NCBI RefSeq assembly: GCF_943193125.1
Contig: NZ_CALPCX010000001.1
Location: 620,001-684,000 of the forward strand
Direction of reading: 5' to 3'
DNA length: 64,000 nt
Source of the DNA: Adlercreutzia agrestimuris
GTDB taxonomy: Bacteria; Actinomycetota; Coriobacteriia; Coriobacteriales; Eggerthellaceae
Part shown: positions 1 to 9,405 of the stretch, one piece after another
Layout: each line of letters starts with the position of its first letter
Numbering within the stretch: position 1 is the stretch's first letter
Notes under the pieces: generated by a model
What the model was told of the DNA's origin: nothing
Seen by the model: only the letters and a program-made list of their open reading frames with translations
The model's database searches: none
Translations under genes and position numbers: made by a program

Positions 1-233
1 TTAGTACGCTCATCTTCGGGTTCTGGCACCGCATTGACATCAAGGGAATCGCCCAAAACGCCTGACATGCGTGAGGCAATCTTAAATGTTTCATAAATGG
101 CATCGTTGCTGTCGGCTACTGAAAGTGCCGTGATACACGCATCGGGAGTATCTGAGACCATATCAAGTGCAGCTTGCAGAGCGTGTTGCGACGGTTCGGA
201 ATTATCAAAGGGAACCAAAATTTTGCGATACAT
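1..233 (-). CDS. Universal stress protein (UspA family), C-terminus cut off by the window edge
   Basis: The minus-strand reading frame starts at an ATG at 233 behind an AGGAG ribosome site and runs off the left edge without a stop, so only the first 77 residues are visible. They begin MYRKILVPFDNSEPSQHALQ, the typical first strand and helix of a UspA domain with the early Asp that contacts nucleotide in ATP-binding members. Family members are usually about 140-150 residues, so roughly half is missing. These cytoplasmic proteins help cells survive stress or starvation, often by binding ATP or AMP. A TGG-TAGAAT extended -10 on the minus strand (275-280) gives a plausible promoter. The TAA-like triplet at the very edge is out of frame. 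Confidence 0.85.
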   Translation of the reverse strand, partial: MYRKILVPFDNSEPSQHALQAALDMVSDTPDACITALSVADSNDAIYETFKIASRMSGVLGDSLDVNAVPEPEDERT

Positions 234-349
234 ACTAATCTCCTCATGTGTAAGTATGCGACAATGCGCTACCTATTCTACCACCGCTTTTGCGGTAGGT
301 ACGAAAGAACAAACGTGTCAAAGAGGTGCGTATGTGGGGAATGGGGTTC

Positions 350-1804
350 TTATTCGTCCACCCAAAGAACAGGAGCAACAAGGCCTTCTCGAGCAGTTCC
401 AATGACGTCATGAGGTCCTTGGCGAACATAGAGTCCCGCAAAACCTCCCGCGTATACATAGGCTCCAAAAAGATTGCCAACAGTGGTAGGTGGAGCTGAG
501 AAATCAGCTTCGTTTCCATAAAGGGGAATTGTTGGAGTTTGCGAAGGCGCATAAAAACGCTGCACGATATATGTTGTGTGCGGATCAGAGCGTGCGCTTT
601 CAAGGTGGGCAGCCCATGCTTCGGGCGTGCAATCAGGACCTGCTACCACATTGATAGAGGCATACCAATCAGTTGGTTTGAGCACCCACTTTTGTGGGTT
701 GGCGGCAATTTCCTCAAGATCAAGTCCAGCTTCATCAAGAAAGTGCGTTTCGGGAATGTGCTCTTCAATAAAACGCTGTTCATCAGGGGAAAACAGCGCT
801 TGCATGAGCGGGTGGCGAAGAAGAGCAAAGAGTTGTTTGTCGTGGACGATTTGCGTAGAAAACGCACCGATCATGCGGACGGCACCGCACTCAACAGCGC
901 TAATCAGGGGGCTCACTTGATCCCAATACTTTAAAAGATCAACGACAATACAAAAGCGCCAGATTGCATCAATGACGGTATTGTCACGACCATAATATGC
1001 GTGTTTACCGCGCAGATTTTTGCCATCAAATTCCAACTCGCGGACATCATATACCGAACAGCTCACTCCGTGCGCTTCAAACACTTCGGCATAGGTTTGC
1101 AATTCTCCAATGTGGGGATGAGCATCTTCCAGACACACGATGATTCCTACATGAGTCGGCTGCGTAGACTCACTTGGCTCATCTGAGTGATTTGCAGGTG
1201 ATGGTGTGTGTTCTTGGGATGGCTTGCGCAAGAGATCTAAGAAGGTATCCACCCAACCATCAAAAAGTTGTGCGAGGTCATTTTTGCAGGGGTGCTGTGC
1301 GCAAAACTCCTGGTAGGGAGTGGTTGGAGCAAGAGAGGAAGTAGCGTTGCGTGTTTCGTCCATGCCACTTGAAGAGTCGGTATTAAATTCGCAGAAATGA
1401 ACCGCGCCGTTGGTCTCGTCCAGCATGAAATCAACGCGCGTAAGAGGAAGCGGTTCGCTGATACATGAGGGCAGTTGCACCAAACGCTCTACACGCTTAT
1501 CAAAATGAAAGAGGGCGCGAATCTTAGGATCATGCTGGTAGGCAATGATCACTTTGCACATGATGTGATAGGCAGTTTGCGAAAGCGTGCTCATAAAAGT
1601 GCGCGTCTCTTCGCCAAATATGCGGGATACATATGATATGGCGTTGGGTTTTCCCTGATAAAACGCGGTGCCTTCGCCCATGCGTGCCCATGCAAGGCGT
1701 CGGTTGGCCTCATCGTGGGTGTCTTCTGAAAGATACGCGAGATATTCCTGAGTGTAGGCGGCATTTTGCGCAAGAGCGGTGGGTGAGAGAGTGGTAGAGT
1801 TCAC
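350..1804 (-). CDS. ATP-grasp ligase, glutathionylspermidine-synthase-like
   Basis: The 484-residue protein has no membrane segment. The middle part contains VDFMLDETNGAVHFCEFNTD (around 125-143), which resembles the metal- and nucleotide-binding strand of circularly permuted ATP-grasp enzymes. The C-terminal third has WVLKPTDWYAS and a final FAGLYVRQGPHDVIGTAREG segment, the usual place of the ATP-binding Lys and the late Arg/Asn residues. Proteins of this type join a carboxylate to an amine or thiol using ATP; the substrate here is unknown. A glutathione-spermidine role is unlikely to be literal in this lineage. It lies upstream of the stress protein on the same strand, about 115 bases apart. 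Family assignment is moderate and the reaction is not assigned. Confidence 0.55.
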   Translation of the reverse strand: MNSTTLSPTALAQNAAYTQEYLAYLSEDTHDEANRRLAWARMGEGTAFYQGKPNAISYVSRIFGEETRTFMSTLSQTAYHIMCKVIIAYQHDPKIRALFHFDKRVERLVQLPSCISEPLPLTRVDFMLDETNGAVHFCEFNTDSSSGMDETRNATSSLAPTTPYQEFCAQHPCKNDLAQLFDGWVDTFLDLLRKPSQEHTPSPANHSDEPSESTQPTHVGIIVCLEDAHPHIGELQTYAEVFEAHGVSCSVYDVRELEFDGKNLRGKHAYYGRDNTVIDAIWRFCIVVDLLKYWDQVSPLISAVECGAVRMIGAFSTQIVHDKQLFALLRHPLMQALFSPDEQRFIEEHIPETHFLDEAGLDLEEIAANPQKWVLKPTDWYASINVVAGPDCTPEAWAAHLESARSDPHTTYIVQRFYAPSQTPTIPLYGNEADFSAPPTTVGNLFGAYVYAGGFAGLYVRQGPHDVIGTAREGLVAPVLWVDE

Positions 1805-2023
1805 GAGTGCTCCTCAGGCGAATAAGACAACAAGGGTGCTGTTAATGGTCTTCATCGTTTCATTATCTTACAAATGCCAAGAAAGCATCGTTGATGTCTT
1901 TGCTTTGTTAATTTATTTGCGTTGGCACGGTGTTTTGAGGTTGCGTGTCCGCGTGTCTTTGCAACACGCTATACTGACCTTACGTAATGAAACATTGGTG
2001 CCGTCAACCCCCAGAAGTTCACT

Positions 2024-2659
2024 ATGGATTCCTATATCACCATTGAAGGCCGCGCTGTTGGCGAAATAGAAGAGAAGAAAAGCCGCTTTATAGCCTCGCT
2101 CGCTCATGTGGAGACCGAGGAAGAAGCGCTTGCATTTCTTGAAGAGATTCGCGCTGCAAATCGTATGGCGCGCCATAACGTGTATGCCTACATTTTGCGC
2201 CAAGGGGGCGCGGGTGCGGTTGGGCGCGTTCGCTATTCTGATGATGGCGAGCCGCAAAAAACAGCCGGGTTGCCCACGTTAGAAGTGCTTCAGCATGCAG
2301 GCCTTACGGATGTGGTCTGTGTTGTGACCAGGTATTTTGGTGGCGTTTTGCTGGGGACGGGCGGTTTGGTGCGTGCGTATACTCAAGCTACGCAAGCAGG
2401 CATAGAGGCGGCAGAGCTCGTGGAGGTTTCGCGCTGCGTAGATCTTACTATACGTACATCGTATTCCAATTATGAGCCACTGGTGCGCATTGCAGGTGAA
2501 TGCGGCGCGAAGGTTCGCGATACGCGCTATGATGACGCGGTTACCTTAGTGGTGCGCATGCTTGATGGTACGCAGGATCCATTTTTGGTGAAGCTGACTG
2601 AACTTGAGCGCGGGCAGGCATGCGTGCAGGTAAGCGAACCAATAGAAGCCGCCTTTTAG
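2024..2659 (+). CDS. YigZ/IMPACT family protein
   Basis: The 211-residue protein begins with a β-strand and then EIEEKKSRFIASLAHVETEEEA, followed by HNVYAYILR and the diagnostic YSDDGEPQKTAGLPTLEVL and RYFGGVLLGTGGLVRAY segments of the IMPACT N-domain (about residues 15-125). The remaining 75 residues match the ferredoxin-like DUF1949 C-domain of bacterial YigZ. Length is normal for the family. Eukaryotic IMPACT modulates the Gcn1-Gcn2 stress pathway, but the bacterial role is not firmly known. The ATG has only a weak ribosome site, but homology starts within a few residues of it. The next gene begins 37 bases downstream, so the two may be cotranscribed, although a -10-like TATAAT lies between them. 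Confidence 0.88.
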   Translation: MDSYITIEGRAVGEIEEKKSRFIASLAHVETEEEALAFLEEIRAANRMARHNVYAYILRQGGAGAVGRVRYSDDGEPQKTAGLPTLEVLQHAGLTDVVCVVTRYFGGVLLGTGGLVRAYTQATQAGIEAAELVEVSRCVDLTIRTSYSNYEPLVRIAGECGAKVRDTRYDDAVTLVVRMLDGTQDPFLVKLTELERGQACVQVSEPIEAAF

Positions 2660-2696
2660 TCAGCGGAGCTGCGTGGTACTCGGTATAATAGGCGCT

Positions 2697-4589
2697 ATGA
2701 CACATTCTGAACATCTCATCTTGAATCGCTACAAGCCGCTTTCGCGAGCAGGTTCGGGCGGTTTTGGCACCGTGCAGGTAGCATGGGATACGCGCATTCA
2801 GCGCAAGGTTGCCATTAAATGCATTGAGCTTTCTGAGATTGATGCTGCGCGTGCGGCGCTTCCGGGGGCTGCTGCGCCGCAGGTGTATGAGAGCGGTGAA
2901 GGTGCGGGTGCGCCTGAGACCAATGACGAAGAAACGCTCGTAAGGTTTTTGTCGCATGTGCCAGGATTGGATGAAGCGCGCACTGCCGCAATGCTTACCG
3001 ATGCCAATATTGTGGCAGTCTATGATTTTGAGATTCAGGGAACCACTGCCTATCTCATCATGGAATATGTGGAAGGCCTCACGCTCACACAACTTTTGGG
3101 CGCCTATGATGATCAGCTTACTTTAGACATTGTGGCTGCGGTATTCGCGGCTATTTCGCACGCGTTGGAAATGGCGCATGCAAATCAAGTGCTTCATCTT
3201 GATATCAAGCCCGACAACGTGCTAATTAACGAAAAAGGCCAGGTCAAGGTAACTGACTTTGGTCTAGCTACTCTTGCCGATGCAACGGGATATGGCACAG
3301 CAGGGGGTGGCACCATTGGGTATATGCCTCTTGAGCAAATGCGCCAGGAAAACCTGGATGAGCGCTGTGATGAATGGGCGCTTGCCTCGGTGGTGTATTG
3401 GATGTTGGTGGGCCACAATCCCTTTTTTGCGCCAGACCTTAAACGGGCGGAGTCTGCTATAGAAGATGCTGAGCTCGTGCTTCCATCGCTTTGTTGGGAT
3501 GATTTGTCGCCTGAGGTTGATGAGATTTTGTTCTGCGCTCTTGATCCTGATCGGGAGCAACGCTTTGATTCGGTGGACGAATTCGCCAAGGCGCTCATGC
3601 CGCATTTGGGACGCGTAAAGCAGGGAACAAAAGATCTCGCACGTCTTGTGGAAGACGCAAAGAACCCTCAAACAGAATGCGAAGAAGAGCCGCAAGAGGT
3701 TTACCCGCATATTCCGCTTCGTTATCGCATTACAGATACTCAGATTGCTGTGGCGGGACGGGCGTGTAGTGCGGCTGGATCAGCGCTTGTGGGAGCGGCT
3801 GCTGCATCGCTTATTACGCCCACAGCGGGGTTGCTCAATCCGCTTTTTTGGGTGTGTGTGGTGGCCTTTTTGGTGCTGGGGGCCTTGAAAGGCCATGTGG
3901 GATTTTTAGCATCAAGCATCTTTTTAGGTGCAGGGCTTATTGCTCATGGAGCGCCAGCACTTGGCATAGTGGCCATTGTGCTCTCTGGGTTGTGGTGGTA
4001 TTTCGTGGGTCAGATGCGCGGTTGTGCAGCTCAGGTACTTTTAGCGGCACCGCTGTCGGGTGCTCTTGGACTTGCGCCTGTTGCGCCGCTCGTGAGTGGC
4101 TATATGCTGCGACCGGTTCGTGCGCTTGTGACCACGGCATATTCGGTATTTGTGATGGCCATTTTGGCGTCGCTCACTACAGATGGAGCAAATCCATTGT
4201 ATGGTTGGAATGCGCTTGCGCTCGTGCAAGGAGCGGTTGCGCCTGATATCCAACAATCGTTTAGTGCGTTTTTGGTTTCGCCTAGCTTTTGGTGTGGATG
4301 CGCTGGTTGGATTGGTGTAAGTGGGTTGGTATCGCTCATTCGGCTGCGTCCAACACGTGCATTTGCGTTTTTGTCTGTGCTGGTAGGAGGTACGGTGCTT
4401 TGTTTGGTTTCGGCTACCGATACCTTACGTTCATCAAGCCCCGCCATCATGCAGTGGGTATCGCTTTTGGTAAGCATTTTGCTTATGCTTGTTGCATGTG
4501 TGTTGACCTTAGAGCCGCAGTATGAAGAAGAAGCGGCCGAATTTGATAAGGCTTATTGGTCTGATGAAGAGGAGTTTGAGGATGATTGA
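2697..4589 (+). CDS. Serine/threonine protein kinase with multi-pass membrane C-terminus
   Basis: The first ~300 residues form a Hanks-type kinase: Gly-rich loop GSGGFGTV, catalytic VAIK lysine, VLHLDIKPDNVLI catalytic loop (HLD instead of HRD) and VTDFGLATL. After an acidic linker (about 320-345), the last ~290 residues are mostly hydrophobic helices, probably seven or eight membrane spans. No extracellular PASTA domain is present, unlike PknB. I chose the ATG at 2697 rather than an upstream in-frame GTG because the kinase fold starts there and a TATAAT (2682-2687) sits just ahead, which suggests a leaderless or very short leader. The stop overlaps the start of the following hydrolase gene by 8 bases, so translation is probably coupled. 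Confidence 0.85.
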   Translation: MTHSEHLILNRYKPLSRAGSGGFGTVQVAWDTRIQRKVAIKCIELSEIDAARAALPGAAAPQVYESGEGAGAPETNDEETLVRFLSHVPGLDEARTAAMLTDANIVAVYDFEIQGTTAYLIMEYVEGLTLTQLLGAYDDQLTLDIVAAVFAAISHALEMAHANQVLHLDIKPDNVLINEKGQVKVTDFGLATLADATGYGTAGGGTIGYMPLEQMRQENLDERCDEWALASVVYWMLVGHNPFFAPDLKRAESAIEDAELVLPSLCWDDLSPEVDEILFCALDPDREQRFDSVDEFAKALMPHLGRVKQGTKDLARLVEDAKNPQTECEEEPQEVYPHIPLRYRITDTQIAVAGRACSAAGSALVGAAAASLITPTAGLLNPLFWVCVVAFLVLGALKGHVGFLASSIFLGAGLIAHGAPALGIVAIVLSGLWWYFVGQMRGCAAQVLLAAPLSGALGLAPVAPLVSGYMLRPVRALVTTAYSVFVMAILASLTTDGANPLYGWNALALVQGAVAPDIQQSFSAFLVSPSFWCGCAGWIGVSGLVSLIRLRPTRAFAFLSVLVGGTVLCLVSATDTLRSSSPAIMQWVSLLVSILLMLVACVLTLEPQYEEEAAEFDKAYWSDEEEFEDD

Positions 4590-5478
4590 ACTCAATGACG
4601 CAACAACATTTTTTGCTTTCGACAAACAACTAGAACCTGCGCTTGTGGTTCCGTCGGGAGAGACGGTGCGCATTCGCACGAAGGACTGTTTTGGCAATCA
4701 AGTTCAGAGCCCCGAAGATGAGCTTGATAGTATTGACTGGGATGCCATCAACCCTGCCACGGGTCCGATTTTTGTTGAAGGGGCTGTTGCGGGAGGCACG
4801 CTGGCGGTGCATATTGATGAGATTGAACTTGATGCTCAGACTGCATCATGTACTGGCGCTGATGAGGGCGTATGCGGTGCGCGTTTCAATGAGTGGAGCA
4901 CGCACTTGTGCGCCATTGAAGGCGACAAACTCATCTGGAACGACAAGCTTTCTATCCCGCTCAATCCCATGATTGGTGTTATCGGTGTGGCACCTGCAGG
5001 CGACGCGGTCAATTGCGGAACCCCGGGTAGCCATGGTGGAAACATGGACAACACGGCTATTGGCGTGGGAGCTACGCTTTATTTCCCCGTTGCAGTAGAT
5101 GGTGCGCTGTTTGGCTGCGGAGACATGCATGCAGTTATGGGAGATGGCGAAGTAAGCGTTTCGGGTGCTGAGGTTGCTGGTTGGGCTACCGTGACATTTA
5201 CGGCGTTGCCTGAGTTGAGTGTGCCCGATCCTCTTATTGAGACCGCAACCCATTTTGGTGTCATTGCTTCAGCTGAGTCTTTGGATGCAGCAGCTGAGCG
5301 TGCGGTTAATGAGATGGTTGATCTGTTGTGTGACCGCTGTGATATGGGAGCAGATGAGGCCATCATGCTTCTTTCGCTCGTTGCAGATGTGCAGGTTTGT
5401 CAGATGGTAGATCCCGAAAAAACCGTACGCTTCATGGTTCCCAAATACGTATTAGATTCATTGGGCTTTGAGCTGTAA
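4582..5478 (+). CDS. Acetamidase/formamidase family hydrolase
   Basis: The 298-residue protein matches the FmdA/AmdA family over its whole length. Visible blocks are PATGPIFVEGAVAGGTLAV, the central GTPGSHGGNMD, and GALFGCGDMHAVMGDGEVS, in the same order as in formamidases; the conserved His and Asp in these blocks belong to the metal site. It probably hydrolyses a small amide to ammonia and a carboxylate in the cytoplasm. The start ATG at 4582 lies inside the last codons of the kinase gene, and the GAGTTTGAGG stretch before it can serve as ribosome site. An upstream in-frame ATG exists but would add 20 basic residues encoded inside the kinase gene. The kinase/amidase overlap is unexplained functionally. 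Confidence 0.85.
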   Translation: MIELNDATTFFAFDKQLEPALVVPSGETVRIRTKDCFGNQVQSPEDELDSIDWDAINPATGPIFVEGAVAGGTLAVHIDEIELDAQTASCTGADEGVCGARFNEWSTHLCAIEGDKLIWNDKLSIPLNPMIGVIGVAPAGDAVNCGTPGSHGGNMDNTAIGVGATLYFPVAVDGALFGCGDMHAVMGDGEVSVSGAEVAGWATVTFTALPELSVPDPLIETATHFGVIASAESLDAAAERAVNEMVDLLCDRCDMGADEAIMLLSLVADVQVCQMVDPEKTVRFMVPKYVLDSLGFEL

Positions 5479-5491
5479 GAGAGCTACGTAC

Positions 5492-5532
5492 AAAAAAGCA
5501 GGGTAGCATGCATTATTTGCGTGCTACCCTGC
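5492..5532 (-). terminator. Rho-independent terminator for the pyridoxamine kinase operon
   Basis: Two 14-base arms (5498-5511 and 5519-5532) pair with one mismatch around a 7-base loop. On the minus strand the hairpin is followed by six T residues (5497-5492). It sits 45 bases past the stop of the minus-strand kinase gene and between convergent genes, so it may slow transcription from both sides, but only the minus side has the T-run. Confidence 0.85.
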
Positions 5533-5577
5533 GGTGTGTAAAGAACAGGATCCTCAAAAAGATCCGCCCTATGGGTT

Positions 5578-6480
5578 TTAGAGTAGGTTGCAAACGCGAC
5601 CAAGCAATGGCTCAAAGCTGACGCCACGCGCTTCAAACTCAGGCTGCTGAGCTGACACAACCATGGCGTCGCGCACAAATTCGCCCGCGAATTGTGCAGC
5701 TTCTACCAGTGTGCGTCCACACATAATTGCAGCTAATAAGCAAGAAGCATAGAGGTCTCCGGTGCCATGGAGCATGTAGGGGAGATACTCATTGTGAACT
5801 TCAACAACAGGGCAATCAACGCCGCCAACAAAATTGCGCACCACGTCTTCGCCTTCTCGACGAATGCCTTTCAAAACGACGTGCTTGGCACCTTTTGCTA
5901 CTAAAGCTTCTAAGATGCGCGTTGCTTCTTCATCTGAGATGTTCGTGCCACCCCAGTTTTCACCAATAGGTTCGCCAAGAATAATGGCGGCCTCGGTGAG
6001 GTTTGGCGTGAGGATGTCGGCACCGGCGGCAAGCTCTGCCATGGCTGCGCATAATTCAGGTGTGTAAGTGGGATAGACTTTGCCGTGATCAGCCATAACG
6101 GGGTCAACTACGCGCAGTGCGTTTGGATACATTTCGTATAAATCGCGGATGCGATCAACTTGTTCAGGGGCACCCAAGAAGCCCGAGTAAATTGCATCAA
6201 GCTCAACGCCAATACCGCTCCATGCAGCCAAGTAGTCCTTGATCATGTCGGTAGTGTCATGCATATACCAGCCAGGAAATGCTGTGTGTGAGGAAAAAAG
6301 ACCAGTTGGAACAGGGCAGACATCGCAGCCAGCAGCCGACAAAACCGGAATAGCAACGCCGAGCGAGCACTTGCCATAACCACACAAGTCATGCACAGCT
6401 CCTACGCGCGGAATGTAGGCGCCATCGCGCTGGTAAAGTACTGAGCTCTTTGCTGCCTCTTCGCTCAATAATTCATTCAT
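5578..6480 (-). CDS. pdxY: Pyridoxamine/pyridoxal kinase
   Basis: This 300-residue ribokinase-fold protein has the PdxY/PdxK pattern: VGAVHDLCGYGKCSL near the N-terminus, a substrate-loop region (LFSSHTAFPGWYMHD), VVDPVMADHGKVY, LTPNLTEAAIILGE, and a late MLHGTGDLYASCLLAAI block whose GTGD motif carries the catalytic Asp. It phosphorylates B6 vitamers with ATP, as part of PLP salvage in the cytoplasm. The ATG at 6480 directly follows the stop of the small membrane gene at 6483, and its ribosome site (GAGGACGAGGA) lies inside that gene's acidic tail, so the two are translationally coupled. A strong terminator follows. PLP supply would serve the aminotransferase downstream in the window. Confidence 0.85.
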   Translation of the reverse strand: MNELLSEEAAKSSVLYQRDGAYIPRVGAVHDLCGYGKCSLGVAIPVLSAAGCDVCPVPTGLFSSHTAFPGWYMHDTTDMIKDYLAAWSGIGVELDAIYSGFLGAPEQVDRIRDLYEMYPNALRVVDPVMADHGKVYPTYTPELCAAMAELAAGADILTPNLTEAAIILGEPIGENWGGTNISDEEATRILEALVAKGAKHVVLKGIRREGEDVVRNFVGGVDCPVVEVHNEYLPYMLHGTGDLYASCLLAAIMCGRTLVEAAQFAGEFVRDAMVVSAQQPEFEARGVSFEPLLGRVCNLL

Positions 6481-6482
6481 AA

Positions 6483-6680
6483 CTAATCCTCGTCCTCTTC
6501 GTCGTCATCATCAAAAAAGGACCAATCGTCTTCGGTGGGCTCGCGGTCAACATAGGTCTTGCGCGTGCGGCGCTCCATGATAACGCAGGCAATTAAACTG
6601 AGAAGTAAGCCAGCGCCTACTAAACAACCAATGCCAGCATAGGTTTCAAATAAAAAATGATAGAGAGATGCAAAATCCAT
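6483..6680 (-). CDS. Small single-pass membrane protein with acidic tail
   Basis: This 65-residue ORF has a ribosome-site-like upstream sequence (GAGGTAAGAC) and begins with an ATG at 6680. Residues about 15-37 form one membrane span (IGCLVGAGLLLSLIACVIM), followed by basic residues (ERRTRK), which predicts an N-out/C-in topology by the positive-inside rule, and then a strongly acidic end with runs of Asp and Glu. I do not recognise a family. It ends three bases before the pyridoxamine kinase start, so it is part of that operon and its coding sequence supplies the ribosome site of the kinase gene. Confidence 0.6.
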   Translation of the reverse strand: MDFASLYHFLFETYAGIGCLVGAGLLLSLIACVIMERRTRKTYVDREPTEDDWSFFDDDDEEDED

Positions 6681-7058
6681 GTCTTACCTCAATATCTTCC
6701 CTGTAACTATTCATCAGGGATTAGGTTTCAAAAGACGTATAACCTAGAAAGTATACTATGACGAGCGGAGTTGAGGAATGAAGGAAGAAAAATCGCGCAG
6801 TTTTTTGCGCTGATTTGTTGCCAGCAGTTTTGCAGAAAAGAGTTACACGAGAAACTCAAACTGCAGTGAGCGCTTGCATGAGTGAAAGTTTGGCGCGGAT
6901 GGATATAACTTATGCGGCATCTTTCGGGTAAACCTGGTGTTTAACTGCGTGGTTTGGTGTCGTCTGTTTGATTTGGTGCGCTATACTGGTCAGACTACTA
7001 ATTTGCTTTCGACAACCATGCGGCCGATGTGCCCATGTGTCACAAGAAGGAGCTCATC
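6681..7058. other. Divergent intergenic region upstream of serS
   Basis: No gene is visible in these 378 bases. A TATACT hexamer at 6981-6986, about 70 bases before serS, is the best -10 candidate for the synthetase, without a clear -35. A short hairpin (GCGCA/TGCGC around 6797-6812) lies near the middle. I looked for the T-box core and found none. The minus-strand promoter of the small membrane gene should also be here. Confidence 0.4.
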
Positions 7059-8348
7059 ATGCTTGATATCCGCTTTGTTCGCGAAAACCAAGAGGCCGTT
7101 GCACAGGCTATGAAAAACAGGAACGCCTCATGGGACGCAGCACGTTTTAACGAGCTTGACGAGAAACGACGTGCGGTCATTGCGAAAGAGGAGTCATTGC
7201 AGGCTGAGCGCAATGCGGCGTCGAAGTCAATTGGCAAGATGATGGCAGAAGGCAAGCAAGCTGAGGCCGAAGCGGCAAAAGAGCGCGTGCGTGCCATCAA
7301 TGAAGAAATTGCAACATTTGGCGCTGAGCGCGATGCGGTTGAGGCGGAATTGAACCAGATACTTTTAACAACGCCGAACATGCCTGCTGATACAACGCCG
7401 GTTGGCGCTGATGAGAATGATAATCCCGAGGTTCGCCGCTGGGGAACTCCGCGAGATTTTGCTGCGGAAGGGTTTGAGCCGCAGGCACACTGGGATTTAG
7501 GTCCGGCTTTGGGCATGATTGACTTTGAGCGCGCAGTTAAACTGGCTGCAAGCCGCTTTATTCTGCTTGGCGGACAGGGCGCTCGTTTAGAGCGCGCCCT
7601 CATTAACTTTATGGCTGATACGCACACATCGCGTGGCTATAAAGAGTGGTGGTGCCCGGCAATGGCAAATGCAGAAACGCTTACGGGAACTGGTCAATTG
7701 CCAAAGTTTGAGGACGATCTGTTCAAGACGCGCGAAGGTCTCTATCTCATTCCAACTGCTGAGGTTCAGCTGACTAACATCCATTCAGGCGAGGTGCTAG
7801 ACGCTGAGCAGTTGCCACTTAAGTACTGCGCGTTCACGCCGTGCTTCCGCGAAGAAGCAGGCTCAGCCGGTCGTGATACACGTGGTTTGATTCGCGTGCA
7901 TCAGTTCGACAAGGTTGAAATGGTGAAGTATGCAAAGCCTGAGGAAAGCTATGACGACTTAGAGTCCATGGTAGAGGACGCTGAGAATATTTTGCAATTG
8001 CTCGGTTTGCCGTATCGCGTCATTTCGCTGTGCACGGGTGACATTGGATTCTCGGCAGCAAAGACCTATGACCTGGAGGTTTGGCTGCCAAGCTACAATA
8101 ATTACAAAGAGATTTCTTCGTGCTCGAACTGCACCGATTTCCAGGCGCGTCGCGCTAATATCAAATATCGCGATCCGGAGAATTTCAAAGGTTCGCGTTA
8201 CTTGCATACGCTCAACGGTTCAGGTTTGGCGGTTGGTCGCACCATGGCAGCCATCATGGAAAACTATCAGCAGCCTGACGGATCCATTAAAGTGCCTGAA
8301 GTATTGGTACCCTACATGGGCGGCGTAGAGGTCATCACCGCAGAGTAA
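7059..8348 (+). CDS. serS: Seryl-tRNA synthetase
   Basis: The 429-residue protein starts [14 protein letters not shown], the standard SerRS N-terminus. Residues up to about 110 form the long antiparallel coiled-coil arm that binds tRNA-Ser. The class II core follows: motif 2 is in [20 protein letters not shown] with the catalytic arginines, and motif 3 is [16 protein letters not shown]. It charges tRNA-Ser with serine and is normally essential. The AAGGAG ribosome site at 7047-7052 fixes the start at 7059; an in-frame ATG 30 bases upstream would bury this site in the coding sequence. The length is typical. No T-box is visible, so control by uncharged tRNA-Ser is not evident. Confidence 0.97.
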   Translation: MLDIRFVRENQEAVAQAMKNRNASWDAARFNELDEKRRAVIAKEESLQAERNAASKSIGKMMAEGKQAEAEAAKERVRAINEEIATFGAERDAVEAELNQILLTTPNMPADTTPVGADENDNPEVRRWGTPRDFAAEGFEPQAHWDLGPALGMIDFERAVKLAASRFILLGGQGARLERALINFMADTHTSRGYKEWWCPAMANAETLTGTGQLPKFEDDLFKTREGLYLIPTAEVQLTNIHSGEVLDAEQLPLKYCAFTPCFREEAGSAGRDTRGLIRVHQFDKVEMVKYAKPEESYDDLESMVEDAENILQLLGLPYRVISLCTGDIGFSAAKTYDLEVWLPSYNNYKEISSCSNCTDFQARRANIKYRDPENFKGSRYLHTLNGSGLAVGRTMAAIMENYQQPDGSIKVPEVLVPYMGGVEVITAE

Positions 8349-8418
8349 GGCGAAGCAGGCGAAAACAAACGCCACGAATAGCCGGTGAAGTCCGAGCTTC
8401 ATAAGGAGTCAATTCGTC

Positions 8419-9405
8419 GTGGTCACGAAGCGAAAAGCATCAACCACACAATCGAAAAAAACAACGGGCGCCTCTTCCCGAGGCGCTCAAAAGTCTGCGC
8501 GTTTGTCGGCAAAGGCGAAGCCTGCAGCTGCGAAGGCTGCAGCTGCGAAGTCGGCGAAGGGCGCGCCAGCGAAGGGCGCGCCGGCGCCAATGAGGCCCGC
8601 GCAGCCAACGCAACCTGTGCCCGCGACACCCGCTCAACCCACGCCCGCGCCTGCGCCGGCGCAACCGGTTCCCCCCATGCGTCCCATGCCAACGGCGTCT
8701 GCCAGGCAAGCACACTCAGGCGCTGCTTCACCTACCACGAAACGTGTTTTGCCGGCGAAGCCCACTAAACCGCTGCGTCGTAGACGCAAGTGGCCATGGG
8801 TTGTTGGCGCGTTTGTGCTGGTTATTGCATTGGCGGTGGGCTTGTTTGCGTGGAATCGCTGGTGGCGTTATGACGACGCGCAGGACTTTCTGGGCAACTG
8901 GCTTGCAAATGACACGACAAGTCTCGTAGTTATTGATGACACAACCATTCGCATTGCTGATGATGTGGCATATGATTATACGATTGACCCTGTTGCCAAG
9001 ACTATTACTTACACCTTTGGCAGCATGAAGGGGAGTGGCCGGTATTGGTTTAGTGAAGATCGCCAGCAGCTCATGATTACTGATGGCGACACCTACAGCG
9101 CCCTTTCAACCTTGCTTGATGATGTGTCATACGACGCCGAGCAGCTCAAACGAAGCGTGCTCGGGCAGTCTCCGCTTAAGCGAGAGCCGCAGGCGGGCGT
9201 TACGTTGCTTTCTCGCGAAGGAGCTAATGGGGGCGTGCTGCCAACAAGACCAACCGATGATGGCGGTCTTGAGCCAGACGAAGCCTTCGTGGACGAAGGC
9301 ACAGGTGCAGCTGATGGTGATGGCGGCGCTGAAGATGTGGGCGCAGACCAGTATGTGGATCCAGGCGTAACCCCGGACGAAGGTGGCGAGAGTGCCGCCG
9401 CATAA
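8419..9405 (+). CDS. Membrane protein with Lys/Ala/Pro-rich cytoplasmic domain and β-rich outer domain
   Basis: Translation probably starts at a GTG (8419), ten bases after AAGGAG. The first ~125 residues are low-complexity: Lys/Ala repeats (AAAKAAAAKSAKGAPAKGAPA), then Pro/Ala stretches, which could bind nucleic acid or cell wall polymers. A basic RRRRKWP precedes one membrane helix (about 127-146). The outer part has a short β-rich domain beginning DAQDFLGNWLANDTTSLVVI that resembles lipocalin-like stability domains, then an acidic, Gly-rich tail. The DNA repeats in the low-complexity part, including the GCGAAGGGCGCGCC unit twice, are explained by the protein repeats. No named family is recognised. 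It overlaps the next gene by 23 bases. Confidence 0.7.
   Translation: MVTKRKASTTQSKKTTGASSRGAQKSARLSAKAKPAAAKAAAAKSAKGAPAKGAPAPMRPAQPTQPVPATPAQPTPAPAPAQPVPPMRPMPTASARQAHSGAASPTTKRVLPAKPTKPLRRRRKWPWVVGAFVLVIALAVGLFAWNRWWRYDDAQDFLGNWLANDTTSLVVIDDTTIRIADDVAYDYTIDPVAKTITYTFGSMKGSGRYWFSEDRQQLMITDGDTYSALSTLLDDVSYDAEQLKRSVLGQSPLKREPQAGVTLLSREGANGGVLPTRPTDDGGLEPDEAFVDEGTGAADGDGGAEDVGADQYVDPGVTPDEGGESAAA

Noticed and set aside
6681..7058. T-box leader for serS
   Set aside because: The region was read for the T-box core and specifier hairpin and neither is present. Only a -10-like hexamer and a small hairpin are seen.
8519..8660. Possible CRISPR-like or mobile repeat array
   Set aside because: The repeats are in frame and encode the Ala/Lys/Pro-rich part of the membrane protein.
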